Assembly: GCF_000745775.1 (NCBI RefSeq)
Contig: NZ_JQJY01000008.1
Coordinates: 310,001-374,000, forward strand
Source of the DNA: Flavobacterium sp. ASV13
GTDB taxonomy: Bacteria > Bacteroidota > Bacteroidia > Flavobacteriales > Flavobacteriaceae
Reading direction: 5' to 3'
DNA length: 64,000 nucleotides
The notes below the pieces were generated by a model. It saw only the letters and a list, made by a program, of their open reading frames with translations. It searched no databases and had not been told where the DNA came from. The position numbers and the translations under genes were made by a program. The first letter of the stretch is position 1. Each line of letters opens with the position of its first letter. Of the stretch, positions 8,935 through 18,108 are shown piece after piece.

Positions 8935-10575
8935 ATGAAAAACAATTACCGAAGAATGCTGCAGAAATGCATGATTATTTTATTGTTAGGCTTTTTTAAT
9001 TTAGCTGTAGCTCAGCAGAAAAAAGTTATTGCTTACATTCCAAACTGGATAGACTTGAACGCCTTTTCAAGTACAATTCAGTACAGTAAATTAACGCACA
9101 TTAATATTGCGTTCGAAAATCCTGATGCCAATGGATATTTAACTTTTAATTCCGGAAGCAATGCTATTATTAATGCAGCACATGCACAAAACATTAAAGT
9201 TTTTGTTTCCCTTGGAGGAGGTTCTGTTTCAGAAGGTGGCGCCATTCGCGACAATTATTTTAATTTAATTACACCAGCAAACCGAACGGCTTTTATTCAA
9301 AAACTCTACGATTATGTTGTGGCGCACAACTTTGATGGAATCGATGTAGATTTAGAAGGTCCGGCAATCAATGGCGATTACGGCGGATTTGTTATTGCCT
9401 TGGCGAATAAATTGCATGCCAATGGTAAACTGATTTCAGCAGCGCTTTCAGAAGGATATGGTGGTGCTAATGTACCTGCATCTACTTTTGCGGCTTACGA
9501 CTGGATCAATATCATGGCTTATGATGCAACTGGGCCATGGCAGCCAAACAATCCGGGGCAGCATTCTCCATACAGTATGGCTGTAAATCAATTTAATTAC
9601 TGGACAGGAAGAGGTTTACCGGCAAGCAAAGCCATCATAGGATTACCTTTTTACGGATACGGTTTTGGGGCATCTGCAAATCAGGGAATTTCTTATGCTA
9701 ATATCGTAGCGCAATATCCGGGAGCAGAAAATCAGGATCAGGTTGGAAACACGATTTATTATAACGGAATTCCAACAATCAAAGCAAAAACAACTTTTGC
9801 GATTCAAAACGCAGGCGGAGTTATGATTTGGGAATTATCTCAGGATGCAACTGGTTCTAAATCATTATTAACAGCCATCAATCAAGTAATTACAGGAAGT
9901 AATCCTCCAGGAACTGGAACTTTAATTCAGGCTGAAAGTTACAATACAATGAGTGGTGTTCAAACAGAAGCTACTACAGATACTGGCGGAGGATTAAATG
10001 TTGGATATTGTGATACAGGAGACTGGATGGCATATTACAACATTAACTTTCCAACATCTGGCAATTATGTTATTGAATACAGAGTGGCAAGTGCTGTTAA
10101 CGGAGCAAGAATTTCATCTGATTTAAATGCAGGAACAATTCAGCTTGGCGCTGTTAATGTACCAAATACAGGCGGTTGGCAAAATTGGCAAAAGGGTTCT
10201 CAAACCGTAAATGTAAATGCCGGAACATACAACTTCGGAATCTATATTCAAGCTTCCGGAGCCAATATTAACTGGTTCAGAATTACAAAATCGGCTTCAG
10301 GTTTAGCTGCAAAATCTGCTACTCCAACTGCTGAAACTCCTACAGATATTGCAAGTGTTACTATTTACCCAAATCCAACGGAAGATACACTTTTCTTTAG
10401 TTCAGAAGTTTCTGGCGCAAATGTAAGTGTTATCAATTCTGAAGGTGGTGCAACGGTTTCATCTCAAACTGTAAACAACAACAGTATCAATGTTGCTAAT
10501 TTAAAAAGCGGAATTTACCTGATTTCATTAGAGAAAGATGGAATCAAAACGGTAAGACGTTTTATTAAAAAATAA
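8935..10575 (+). CDS. Secreted GH18 chitinase-like enzyme with CBM6, T9SS type A cargo
   Basis: GH18 enzymes hydrolyse chitin or chitobiose-containing glycans by substrate-assisted catalysis. After a signal peptide (about 1-26, AVAQQ) the GH18 barrel (about 28-320) has the full DxxDxDxE motif FDGIDVDLEG at 133-142, with E141 the predicted catalytic acid. It also has the SLGGG strand and the NIMAYDATGPW element typical of the active site. A CBM6 domain (about 330-452) resembles those of the neighbouring GH64 and protease genes, and a type A sorting domain follows (about 474-546, ending RRFIKK). It lies in the same orientation between two other secreted proteins, so co-regulation is likely. Endo-beta-N-acetylglucosaminidase activity is an alternative, but the LPFYGYGF segment favours a chitinase. 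Confidence 0.88.
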   Translation: MKNNYRRMLQKCMIILLLGFFNLAVAQQKKVIAYIPNWIDLNAFSSTIQYSKLTHINIAFENPDANGYLTFNSGSNAIINAAHAQNIKVFVSLGGGSVSEGGAIRDNYFNLITPANRTAFIQKLYDYVVAHNFDGIDVDLEGPAINGDYGGFVIALANKLHANGKLISAALSEGYGGANVPASTFAAYDWINIMAYDATGPWQPNNPGQHSPYSMAVNQFNYWTGRGLPASKAIIGLPFYGYGFGASANQGISYANIVAQYPGAENQDQVGNTIYYNGIPTIKAKTTFAIQNAGGVMIWELSQDATGSKSLLTAINQVITGSNPPGTGTLIQAESYNTMSGVQTEATTDTGGGLNVGYCDTGDWMAYYNINFPTSGNYVIEYRVASAVNGARISSDLNAGTIQLGAVNVPNTGGWQNWQKGSQTVNVNAGTYNFGIYIQASGANINWFRITKSASGLAAKSATPTAETPTDIASVTIYPNPTEDTLFFSSEVSGANVSVINSEGGATVSSQTVNNNSINVANLKSGIYLISLEKDGIKTVRRFIKK

Positions 10576-10579
10576 GTTC

Positions 10580-10673
10580 TTAACCGCAAAGTTCGCAAAG
10601 AAAAACCGCAAGGTTCGCAAGGCAATAAAATACTTAGCGAACCTTGCGTAAACTTAGCGCTCTTTGCGGTTAA
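10580..10673. repeat. CGCAAAG-family intergenic inverted-repeat element, copy 1
   Basis: The outer arms TTAACCGCAAA (10580-10590) and TTTGCGGTTAA (10663-10673) are perfect inverted repeats. The inner arms GCAAGGTTCGC (10608-10618) and GCGAACCTTGC (10637-10647) are also perfect, so the element can form nested hairpins. It fills most of the gap between GH18 and the protease. Related copies are at 15943-16176 and 24292-24429. Confidence 0.75.
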
Positions 10674-10713
10674 ATTTTACCACTATTACAACCCCCTTTA
10701 ACCCCCAAATTAT

Positions 10714-13575
10714 ATGAAAAATAGTTACAGATTTCGGTTAAGTTTATTCTTGATTCTCTCTTTTGGTTATTTTGCTTCGGCACAGACTTCTTTAGGATCG
10801 AGTAAAACATTCCTGAACAAGATTAAAAATGAATTAGTCACTTCTACTACCGCAAAAGGCACCGAAAAAACAATTCAGCTTCAGGCAGCCAATTCAATAA
10901 GCTTTAACGGAAAAATAAATTATAAAGAGTCAAATGCATCAAGCGAATTTTTGATTGGAGAAATTAAAAATATTGCAGAATCTTCTTTTTATATAAAAGT
11001 TCAGGATCAATCTCTTGAAGGTCATATTATTTTAAAGAAAACCAAAGAAGCCTACAAATATTACTCTGATGCAAAAGGAAATGCTTTTGTTTCAAAAGTT
11101 GATATTAACACTTTGGTTTGTATTGATTATAAAAATGTTCCAACAAATGCAAACACCACAGGTAAAACAGCCGCTGCTGCAGAAATTGCTCCGGCATTGT
11201 TAAACCTGCAAAGTTTACCGGGTGCTGTAGGCTGTGTTTTATTAGATTTTGACGGTTACTATATGCCGGCAGGAAATCTTTGGAACAATGGTAACGCCAT
11301 AAATGCTGCTCCTTCAGGAATGAGTGATGCTGCCGTACAACAGCATTGGGAAGTAGTTGCAGAAGATTATCGTCCGTTTAATTTAAATGTTACCACAAGC
11401 GAAGCTGTTTTTAATTCTTATCCAAAAAACAAAAGAATGCGCGTTGTAGTTACGCCAACAAATACTGCAGCTCCAGGTGCAGGAGGTGTGGCGTATATTG
11501 GCTCTTTTAATTGGGATAATGACGTTCCTTGCTGGGTATTTATTACTTCAGGGAAATCTGGTGGAGATGCTTCTTCTCACGAAGTTGGACATACCTTTGA
11601 CCTTGGTCACGACGGACGTACGAATCCTGCGGAAGATTATTTCTTAGGATTAGATGGAACTTCATATGCACCAATTATGGGCGCTGGTTATTACAGACCT
11701 ATTGTTCAATGGAGTAAAGGAGAATATAATTTTGCTAATAATTTACAAGATGACGTTGCGACAATTGCAAGTTCTAAATTTGGAGTTGGATACCGAGGTG
11801 ATGATTATGGAAATAATATCGCTTCAGCAGCCACTTTAGATTATAACGGAAGCGGAGCAATCAATCAAAAAGATGGAATTATTTCAAGTGAAGCCGATTA
11901 TGATTTCTTCACTTTTACAACAGGTGGAGGAAATGTAGTTATTAATGCGAATACTGTTTCAAGAGATGGAAACCTGCATCTTTTAATGAGATTGTATAAT
12001 TCATCAGGAACAGAAATAGGAACATTTTGGAACTCTGATCCGTTTGCTTTAAATGCTTCTATGAATGCAAATCTGGCAGCAGGAAGATATTACGTAGGTG
12101 TTGACGGAACCGGAGCAGGAAATGTTGGAAGTGGCGGTTATTCAGCGTATGGTTCTATCGGAAGTTATTCTATTACAGGAACAATTCCACCTGGTGGAAA
12201 TATCAATCCGTCAACAGATGTAATAACGGTTTATAAAGATTGTAATTACACAGGTTTCTCGGGCGGATTAACAATTGGAGATTATAACTTAGCGAGTTTA
12301 AATTCTTTAGGCGTTTTAAATGATGATATTTCTTCGCTTAAAATTACGCAGGGATATCAGGCAATTTTATACCAAGATGATAATTTTACCGGAGCTTCTA
12401 CAGTAATTAATTCTGATAATTCGTGTTTGAATGCAACCTGGAATGATAAAGTAAGTTCAATCAGAGTTATTGCAAATGGTGTTACAACTTTAGGCAATCA
12501 AACGTTCTTTCTTCAAAATAGAAACAGTGGTTTGTATATGGATGTTTGGAACGCAAGTATGACAAATGGAGCAGGAATTAATCAAGGTTCTCTTAATTCA
12601 GGAAACAATCAGAAATTTACATTGACTCACTTAGGAGACGGTATGTACAAAATCATAGCCAATCATAGCGGACAGTCTATGGATGTTAATGGTTTTAATA
12701 AAGCGAATGGTACACGCGTTGAACAATATCCATATAACGGAACTACTAATCAGCAGTTTATATTAGTTTCAACAGGAGACGGATTCTATAAAATTGTTGC
12801 CCGTCACAGCGGAAGAATTGTTGAGGTTGCAGGAGCAAGTACAGCTACTGGAGCTATTGTACAACAATGGGACAATAACAATCAAACATGTGGACAATGG
12901 AAATTGATTGCTACAACAGCCTCTCAAACTTCTACTTTAATTCAGGCAGAAGATTACTCAGCAATGAGCGGAATTCAGGTTGAAGCTACAACAGATACTG
13001 GCGGAGGTTCAAACGTAGGTTATACTGAAACAGGCGACTGGCTTGCGTACAACAATATTAATTTTCCAACAACAGGTTCTTATTTAATTGAATACAGAGT
13101 TGCAAGTGCTGTTACTGGCGGCAGATTATCATCTGATTTAAATGGAGGAACTATTGTTTTAGGAAATGTTGATATTCCAAATACCGGAGGCTGGCAAAAC
13201 TGGCAGACAGTTACGCAAACCGTAAATGTAAATGCAGGAACATATAATTTCGGGATCTATATTCAAAATACGGGAATGAACATCAACTGGATTAAAATTA
13301 CAAAAGTTGGAGCAGGAGCACCGTCGGCAGTTATCGAAGATGAAATAAAAGATGTTGCATTTAATGTTTATCCAAATCCGGTTTCAGAAACGCTTTTCTT
13401 TACAAAAGATGTTTCAGGAGGAAATGTTAAAGTAATAGATTCTCAAGGCTCTGTAGTTTCATCAGAAAAAAGCAATGACAATAGTTTGAACGTTTCGCAT
13501 TTGAGACAAGGAATTTATTTTGTTGTTTTTGAAAAAGATGGAGAAAAAATAATAAAACGTTTTATAAAAAAATAA
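10714..13575 (+). CDS. Secreted metzincin-type zinc metalloprotease with crystallin, ricin and CBM6 modules
   Basis: Predicted extracellular zinc endopeptidase. A signal peptide (about 1-23, FASAQ) precedes a probable propeptide region (about 25-155). The catalytic domain (about 165-360) carries the extended zinc motif HEVGHTFDLGHD, with H289, E290, H293 and H299, and a possible Met-turn APIMG downstream. A pre-peptidase C-terminal (PPC-like) domain follows (about 370-495). Then come the betagamma-crystallin (about 502-590), ricin-type trefoil (about 598-735), CBM6 (about 741-866) and type A sorting domain (about 881-953), almost the same cassette as in the GH64 protein. A protease carrying carbohydrate-binding modules next to glucanase and chitinase genes suggests an attack on glycoproteins within a polysaccharide wall. 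The exact peptidase family cannot be fixed by eye. Confidence 0.85.
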   Translation: MKNSYRFRLSLFLILSFGYFASAQTSLGSSKTFLNKIKNELVTSTTAKGTEKTIQLQAANSISFNGKINYKESNASSEFLIGEIKNIAESSFYIKVQDQSLEGHIILKKTKEAYKYYSDAKGNAFVSKVDINTLVCIDYKNVPTNANTTGKTAAAAEIAPALLNLQSLPGAVGCVLLDFDGYYMPAGNLWNNGNAINAAPSGMSDAAVQQHWEVVAEDYRPFNLNVTTSEAVFNSYPKNKRMRVVVTPTNTAAPGAGGVAYIGSFNWDNDVPCWVFITSGKSGGDASSHEVGHTFDLGHDGRTNPAEDYFLGLDGTSYAPIMGAGYYRPIVQWSKGEYNFANNLQDDVATIASSKFGVGYRGDDYGNNIASAATLDYNGSGAINQKDGIISSEADYDFFTFTTGGGNVVINANTVSRDGNLHLLMRLYNSSGTEIGTFWNSDPFALNASMNANLAAGRYYVGVDGTGAGNVGSGGYSAYGSIGSYSITGTIPPGGNINPSTDVITVYKDCNYTGFSGGLTIGDYNLASLNSLGVLNDDISSLKITQGYQAILYQDDNFTGASTVINSDNSCLNATWNDKVSSIRVIANGVTTLGNQTFFLQNRNSGLYMDVWNASMTNGAGINQGSLNSGNNQKFTLTHLGDGMYKIIANHSGQSMDVNGFNKANGTRVEQYPYNGTTNQQFILVSTGDGFYKIVARHSGRIVEVAGASTATGAIVQQWDNNNQTCGQWKLIATTASQTSTLIQAEDYSAMSGIQVEATTDTGGGSNVGYTETGDWLAYNNINFPTTGSYLIEYRVASAVTGGRLSSDLNGGTIVLGNVDIPNTGGWQNWQTVTQTVNVNAGTYNFGIYIQNTGMNINWIKITKVGAGAPSAVIEDEIKDVAFNVYPNPVSETLFFTKDVSGGNVKVIDSQGSVVSSEKSNDNSLNVSHLRQGIYFVVFEKDGEKIIKRFIKK

Positions 13576-13624
13576 TCCATTCGCCATAATGGTTTTATAT
13601 ACATTAAATTTTAGGTTTTAATGT

Positions 13625-13654
13625 AAAGGCTGTCAGAAATGACAGCCTTTTTTT
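13625..13654 (+). terminator. Rho-independent terminator after metalloprotease gene
   Basis: Perfect 11-bp stem AAAGGCTGTCA (13625-13635) and TGACAGCCTTT (13640-13650) with a GAAA tetraloop, followed directly by a run of T. It closes the secreted-enzyme cluster. Confidence 0.9.
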
Positions 13655-13709
13655 GCATTAATTTGTTGTCAATGTTTTATTTGTAGTTAGATGATTTTGT
13701 GTATAGTAA

Positions 13710-13864
13710 AGTCCCTACGGGACATTTTTGGAGGGGCGATAATCTATGTTCTACCAATATTTAACCTCTAACGAGGTAAACTTACTACAATTTAGAAAAC
13801 TCCGTTAGGAGTTAAATATCGGTAGAAAAAAATGTGAACACAATATAATTGTCCCGTAGGGACT
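13710..13864. repeat. 155-bp REP-like palindromic element made of nested small hairpins
   Basis: The outer arms AGTCCCTACGGGAC (13710-13723) and GTCCCGTAGGGACT (13851-13864) are perfect inverted repeats. The inner 28-nt arms at 13749-13776 and 13800-13827 are inverted repeats differing at five positions. Four of those differences keep the local mini-hairpins CCTC/GAGG and CTCC/GGAG paired. The outer arms are also self-complementary (GTCCC/GGGAC). No coding sequence is inside. This pattern suggests a structured repetitive element rather than chance. Confidence 0.75.
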
Positions 13865-14016
13865 ACACAAACTTTTAACCAATCGAAAATCCCCTAAAAA
13901 TTATCATTCGATAACAATACGATAAACTCATTTCATCATTAAATTGATAAAATTGCTGCATATTAAAAGTTTAAATACTTTTAATAAATTCTTTATTTCC
14001 CAAAAGCTTAAAACCT

Positions 14017-15942
14017 ATGAATTTAAAATTTACTTCCCCAATAATTATACTCTTTATACTATTCTTTAATCATACAATTTCAGCCCAAAATCAAAAGAAT
14101 TTAGAAGGCGTTCAGGTTGCATTTTTATCAGATGTTCACTTGCAGGATTTGTTCGGGTCATTCTCAGACAATGATTTTAAAGGCGTTTTGAATACCAAAA
14201 CAAAAAAATATGCGTTAATAAGAACGATGGCCTCGCAGTTGCATTCGACGAGAATTTTCAATGAAAATTATTTTGCCTTCATCGCCGCTCTTGAAGATAT
14301 TGCAAAAAGAAAGATAAAATACGTTGCGCTTCCGGGCGATTATACCGATGACGGTCAGCCAATTCACGTAAGAGGATTACAGAAAATTTTAGATCAATAT
14401 CAAAAAAAATATGGTATTGAATTTTTTATAACCACCGGAAATCACGATCCGGTTGGACCATTTGCTCAGGAATCGGGTAAAGAAGATTTTTTAGGAAAAG
14501 AAGGAAAAAGCCAACCCATTTTTAGCAAAGACGGCATGTATAAGCCAAACATGAATATCGAACAGCCAGTTGTCATAACAGCCGATATTGCTAAAATGGG
14601 TTATTTAGGCATAACAGAGGATCTAAAAAACTTCGGTTTTTATCCGAATAAAAAATATAAGTTTTGGGCGACTCCTTTCGCCAATTACACTTCCCAAAAT
14701 TACGATTTCAAAAAAGCTGAAGAAGCTTCAAAACTTACTAATAGAGTGTATAATGTTGCGCCTGGATTTGAAGTTCCAGATGTAAGTTATGTCGTTGAAC
14801 CAATCGACGGACTTTGGTTAATGGCAATTGACGGAAATGTTTATATTCCGAAGAAAACCGATGGCGATCCAAAAGATCCTAAAAATTATTCGGAAGCAAG
14901 TACAGGTTATAATAATGTGCTTTCGAACAAAAAACATCTTATAAAATGGGTTCAGGATATTTCGGCGGAAGCCAAACTTCGTGGAAAAACTTTGATTGCT
15001 TTCAGTCATTTTCCGATGATTGATTTTAATGATGACGCTTCCGCGGAAATAAAAGAACTTTTAGGACCAAATAAATGGCAATTGAATCGAGTTCCGGTTG
15101 AAGAAGTAGCGCAGGTTTTTGCCGATGCCGGATTGAAAATTCATTTTGGTGGACACATGCACATCAACGATACAGGATTACGCACAACTGCAAAAGGAAA
15201 CACTTTGGTTAATATTCAAACGCCTTCACTTGCGGCTTATATTCCAGCTTACAAATTATTGACGATTCAGAAAGATAATCTTGTCGATATTCAGACGATC
15301 ACGATTGATAATGTTCCGAGATTTGATGAACTTTTTGATTTGTACAAAATGGAATATCAGTTTCTAGAAAGTCAGAATACGAAGGATATTTGGAATAAAG
15401 CTATTTTAGAAACCAAAACTTACCACGAGTTTACCGATTTTCATTTGAAGGAATTAGTTCGTCTTCGTTTTCTAAAAGACGATTGGTCTTCTGCTTTCAA
15501 AGACTTTATTCTGAATGTTTCGGCTCAGAATTTATTGGTTTTGGCGAATATAAAATCGGCTCAGGATTTTGATTTTATTCTGAAAAACAAATCACAATTC
15601 CAGAAAGAATGGAAGGAAGCAGAAACGAAATCGGAACAAATTCTAGCTCAAGATAATCTTAAAAAAGAAGATTTTAACTGGACAGGAAATGATCTTTTAA
15701 TTGATTTTTACCGTTTTAGAAGTGCCGATGAATTGGCTTTCGCCGATGTTGGTGTTGAAAGAGCAAAACAATATAAAGTGTTGTCGAATTTGTTTTTAGA
15801 AAATGCAGCTGCTTCAAATGATACGCCTCTTCAAAAGCAAATGAAATTATTCCTGATTATCTTCAATAAATTTATGCATGAAGTTCCAGCAGATCATTTT
15901 ACAGTTGATTTGAAAAATGGTGAAATTAGAAGTTTAAAGTAA
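14017..15942 (+). CDS. Secreted calcineurin-like metallophosphoesterase
   Basis: Predicted exported phosphohydrolase or phosphodiesterase with a two-metal centre. A signal peptide (about 1-23, TISAQ) is followed by the metallophosphoesterase motifs in order: SDVH (D39, H41), GDYTDD (D108), GNHD (N142, H143) and GGHMH (H380, H382). The region after about 430 is helical and not recognised. There is no T9SS sorting domain, so it is probably periplasmic or outer-membrane associated. At 641 residues it is longer than simple family members. It lies convergent to a PI-PLC-like gene, with a large inverted repeat between them. Substrate unknown; a phosphodiester or nucleotide is possible. Confidence 0.88.
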   Translation: MNLKFTSPIIILFILFFNHTISAQNQKNLEGVQVAFLSDVHLQDLFGSFSDNDFKGVLNTKTKKYALIRTMASQLHSTRIFNENYFAFIAALEDIAKRKIKYVALPGDYTDDGQPIHVRGLQKILDQYQKKYGIEFFITTGNHDPVGPFAQESGKEDFLGKEGKSQPIFSKDGMYKPNMNIEQPVVITADIAKMGYLGITEDLKNFGFYPNKKYKFWATPFANYTSQNYDFKKAEEASKLTNRVYNVAPGFEVPDVSYVVEPIDGLWLMAIDGNVYIPKKTDGDPKDPKNYSEASTGYNNVLSNKKHLIKWVQDISAEAKLRGKTLIAFSHFPMIDFNDDASAEIKELLGPNKWQLNRVPVEEVAQVFADAGLKIHFGGHMHINDTGLRTTAKGNTLVNIQTPSLAAYIPAYKLLTIQKDNLVDIQTITIDNVPRFDELFDLYKMEYQFLESQNTKDIWNKAILETKTYHEFTDFHLKELVRLRFLKDDWSSAFKDFILNVSAQNLLVLANIKSAQDFDFILKNKSQFQKEWKEAETKSEQILAQDNLKKEDFNWTGNDLLIDFYRFRSADELAFADVGVERAKQYKVLSNLFLENAAASNDTPLQKQMKLFLIIFNKFMHEVPADHFTVDLKNGEIRSLK

Positions 15943-16176
15943 TTTAACCGCAAAGCACGCTAAGGTTTACGCAAAGTACGCAAAGTTTTTTTTAATCTCG
16001 CAAAGACGCAGAGTCGCAAAGTTTTTATAATCTTTGCGACTCTGCGTCTTTGCGAGCAAATTTAAGCAACAAAGTCCGCAAAGCTTTATAGATTTAGCTT
16101 TGCGAACTTCGCGTTTATGTAAGCAATCTTTGATAAAAAACCTTAGCTCCCGATAGCTATCGGGATTGCGGTTAAA
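15943..16176. repeat. CGCAAAG-family intergenic inverted-repeat element, copy 2
   Basis: Terminal arms TTTAACCGCAA (15943-15953) and TTGCGGTTAAA (16166-16176) bracket many CGCAAAG-type motifs on both strands. A perfect 25-bp stem sits inside (15997-16021 with 16032-16056). Near the right end is the 18-bp perfect palindrome TCCCGATAGCTATCGGGA (16148-16165). The element fills the whole gap between the two convergent stop codons. Confidence 0.8.
15997..16056. terminator. Possible bidirectional terminator hairpin inside the repeat element
   Basis: Two 25-base arms (15997-16021 and 16032-16056) pair perfectly around a 10-nt AT-rich loop, midway between convergent genes. Neither side has a clean U-tract directly after the stem, so termination is inferred from position and stability only. 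Confidence 0.45.
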
Positions 16177-16178
16177 AT

Positions 16179-17234
16179 TTACTGCACATTTACAGGATTC
16201 GTTCTCACATAAGTTCCATCATCATATTTAATTTGATAAGGAGAATTGAAGAAAGTACTTGGCAAATAATAATCTGTTGAGATGATTTGCGCTCCTGATT
16301 TTTTTGCGGCTTCAAAATGTGAATAATCATTTGCTCTGGCTTCTTTCGTGTCAGAATCGGCGCGGGTTCTTATTAAGTAGCCTTTTTTAACCAGATCCGT
16401 AATTGATGGATCTTCAGAATTATTTCTAAATAACCAAGCCGCTTCTGGTTTTCCGGGTTCGGCATTAATAAAAACGGCGCGTCCCTTAAGGGACGGATGA
16501 TTCAATGCGTACAAATCTCTTTTTGCGCCGTTATTATCTAAAAGAAATATAAATTTTCCTTTTGCATTTTTCAGTGTTGGCCAGTTGTTGTTCAAAACGG
16601 CTTCTTCAAGTGTTTTGTATTTTCCGCGAACCATATCTGGCGTGATAATTTTATTTCCTAAACCTTTACGAAGCTCTTTGTCTAAAGCATCAAAAAGTTC
16701 CGGTGTAAATTTCTCTGCTTTTGTTCCTAAGTAACTATCGTCGTCTTTTGGTTCTAAAGTGATAAAAACCGGAACGTGATCTGGATTTGCATTCGACCAT
16801 TTTTTTAGTTCAGCAAGACAGCTTTGAAGGGTGTAACATGAAGTTCTAAAATCGATGTCAATCATATGGAAAACTTTAAAACCCGGTTTTTTCATTTCTC
16901 CATTTGGATCATACGCTTCTTGTGATTTTGCAATATCAAGACCTTTTGGGTGTACAAATTTTCCGCCTTGAGGATCGCCCTGAACATCAATTTCTAAATT
17001 GCGTAAACCTTTATTTAATTGATCTGTAAGACTAATGTGTGTGTACTGAAGTCCTTTTAGCGAACGCGAAGTATCTTTTGCCTGAATGGTGTTGTATAAA
17101 TCAGTTTCAATAGCGTGACGGTAACTGTTGTGCGAACCGATAACCTGAATTTGATTGATTTTTAAATTGTCGCTTTGTGCGTGACTCAATTGAAAAGCTC
17201 CAGCAAATAATACTGTAAACAAAATTTGTTTCAT
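16179..17234 (-). CDS. Secreted phosphatidylinositol-specific phospholipase C-like phosphodiesterase
   Basis: It resembles the bacterial Ca2+-dependent PI-PLC family (PLC-like TIM barrel). A signal peptide (about 1-19, SHAQ) precedes the N-terminal GSHNSYRHAIE segment, which holds the first expected catalytic histidine. The GLRNLEIDVQGD segment holds the acidic metal-site residues, followed by the FKVFHMIDIDFRTSC segment with the second histidine region. The product would be a cyclic or free inositol phosphate released from a lipid or GPI-type anchor; the true substrate is unknown. It is transcribed away from the ECF sigma gene across a shared upstream region of about 270 bp. That links it to the FecI/FecR/SusC/SusD genes. 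No T9SS domain is present. Confidence 0.8.
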   Translation of the reverse strand: MKQILFTVLFAGAFQLSHAQSDNLKINQIQVIGSHNSYRHAIETDLYNTIQAKDTSRSLKGLQYTHISLTDQLNKGLRNLEIDVQGDPQGGKFVHPKGLDIAKSQEAYDPNGEMKKPGFKVFHMIDIDFRTSCYTLQSCLAELKKWSNANPDHVPVFITLEPKDDDSYLGTKAEKFTPELFDALDKELRKGLGNKIITPDMVRGKYKTLEEAVLNNNWPTLKNAKGKFIFLLDNNGAKRDLYALNHPSLKGRAVFINAEPGKPEAAWLFRNNSEDPSITDLVKKGYLIRTRADSDTKEARANDYSHFEAAKKSGAQIISTDYYLPSTFFNSPYQIKYDDGTYVRTNPVNVQ

Positions 17235-17500
17235 GTTTTTGATGAAATTAGGATTGTGGAATTAAGAGGACGCAGCAACAGAGAATTGCTTCTTTTAGAG
17301 ATTACTAAAGTAAAATGGACAATTGTTTTTTGTGTTAGCTAAAGTAAAAGAAATAGCAAACCAAATATCATTTTTGTCTAAAAATAGTAGTATTAATAAA
17401 ACAAATCAATTCAAAATTTAATTTAAAGATAACTTTCAGACAAAAACTATTGGTGTCGTATTTCATTATTTTACATCACCAAATACTACCAAAATCCATT

Positions 17501-18025
17501 ATGAAGAATCCTGAAATTTTTGAAAAAACGTATACGCAATACTGGAAAAAGCTCAATGCCTTTTCGTATACGATGACTCAGGATAAAGACTTGGCACAGA
17601 ATATCGTGCAGGATGTTTTTATTGATTTGTGGGAACGAAAAGACGATTTGAATATTAATGCGATTGAACCTTATTTATTTCGTGCTGTCAAAAATCAGGT
17701 TTTTAAACATTACCAAAATAATCGGTTTGATAAGACAATTTTGGAAGATCAGTTTGAAGATTATATAATTGACAATTTTGCTTCGATTGATCCCGAAATA
17801 ATGGATTTGCTTTATTCTTTATTAGATCAGCTTCCGGAGAAAAGAAAAGAAGTTTTATTAATGTATAAATTTCAGGATATGTCAATCGATCAGATTGCAG
17901 ACGAACTTGGAATTTCGAAACAAACGGTGAAAAACCAAATTTCATCGGCATTAAAACAATTGCGCGAAGGCTTGAAAGATCTAGCTTGGATGGCGCCTTT
18001 AATCATTTTTCATAAAAACTTTTAA
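17501..18025 (+). CDS. ECF-type RNA polymerase sigma factor (FecI-like)
   Basis: Protein of 174 residues from the ATG at 17501; an in-frame ATG at 17450 would add 17 residues lacking sigma homology, so the internal start is preferred. Sigma region 2 covers about 10-75 (the DLAQNIVQDVFIDLWER part is region 2 core). Region 4 covers about 105-160, with LPEKRKEVLLMYKFQDMSI and the HTH IADELGISKQTVKNQI. The C-terminus is short and hydrophobic, as in other Bacteroidota FecI-like factors. The FecR anti-sigma gene and a SusC with an STN domain follow, forming a standard cell-surface signalling relay. It should activate the SusC/SusD operon when substrate reaches the receptor. Confidence 0.92.
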   Translation: MKNPEIFEKTYTQYWKKLNAFSYTMTQDKDLAQNIVQDVFIDLWERKDDLNINAIEPYLFRAVKNQVFKHYQNNRFDKTILEDQFEDYIIDNFASIDPEIMDLLYSLLDQLPEKRKEVLLMYKFQDMSIDQIADELGISKQTVKNQISSALKQLREGLKDLAWMAPLIIFHKNF

Positions 18026-18108
18026 GATAACTTTCTGTTGATGTTTTCATAATATTTGCGGATAGTACGATTTCAAGATTCTGGTACTTATAGGTAACAA
18101 TAAGTATT

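Larger units (their letters stand above)
13576..14016. other. 441-bp intergenic region: terminator plus long palindromic element
   Basis: No plausible gene. It holds a strong terminator for the protease gene (13625-13654) and a 155-bp inverted-repeat element (13710-13864). The remaining AT-rich stretch of about 150 bp should contain the promoter of the metallophosphoesterase gene; I see no clear promoter match there. Confidence 0.7.

Noticed and set aside
15943..16176. Clustered CGCAAAG repeats as a possible CRISPR array or origin iterons
   Set aside because: The units are irregular, occur on both strands and form nested inverted repeats; related elements occur at two other intergenic sites, and no cas or replication genes are near.
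17450..17500. Upstream ATG for the ECF sigma factor
   Set aside because: The extra 17 residues are hydrophobic and unlike sigma factors; the ATG at 17501 gives the usual FecI-like N-terminus.
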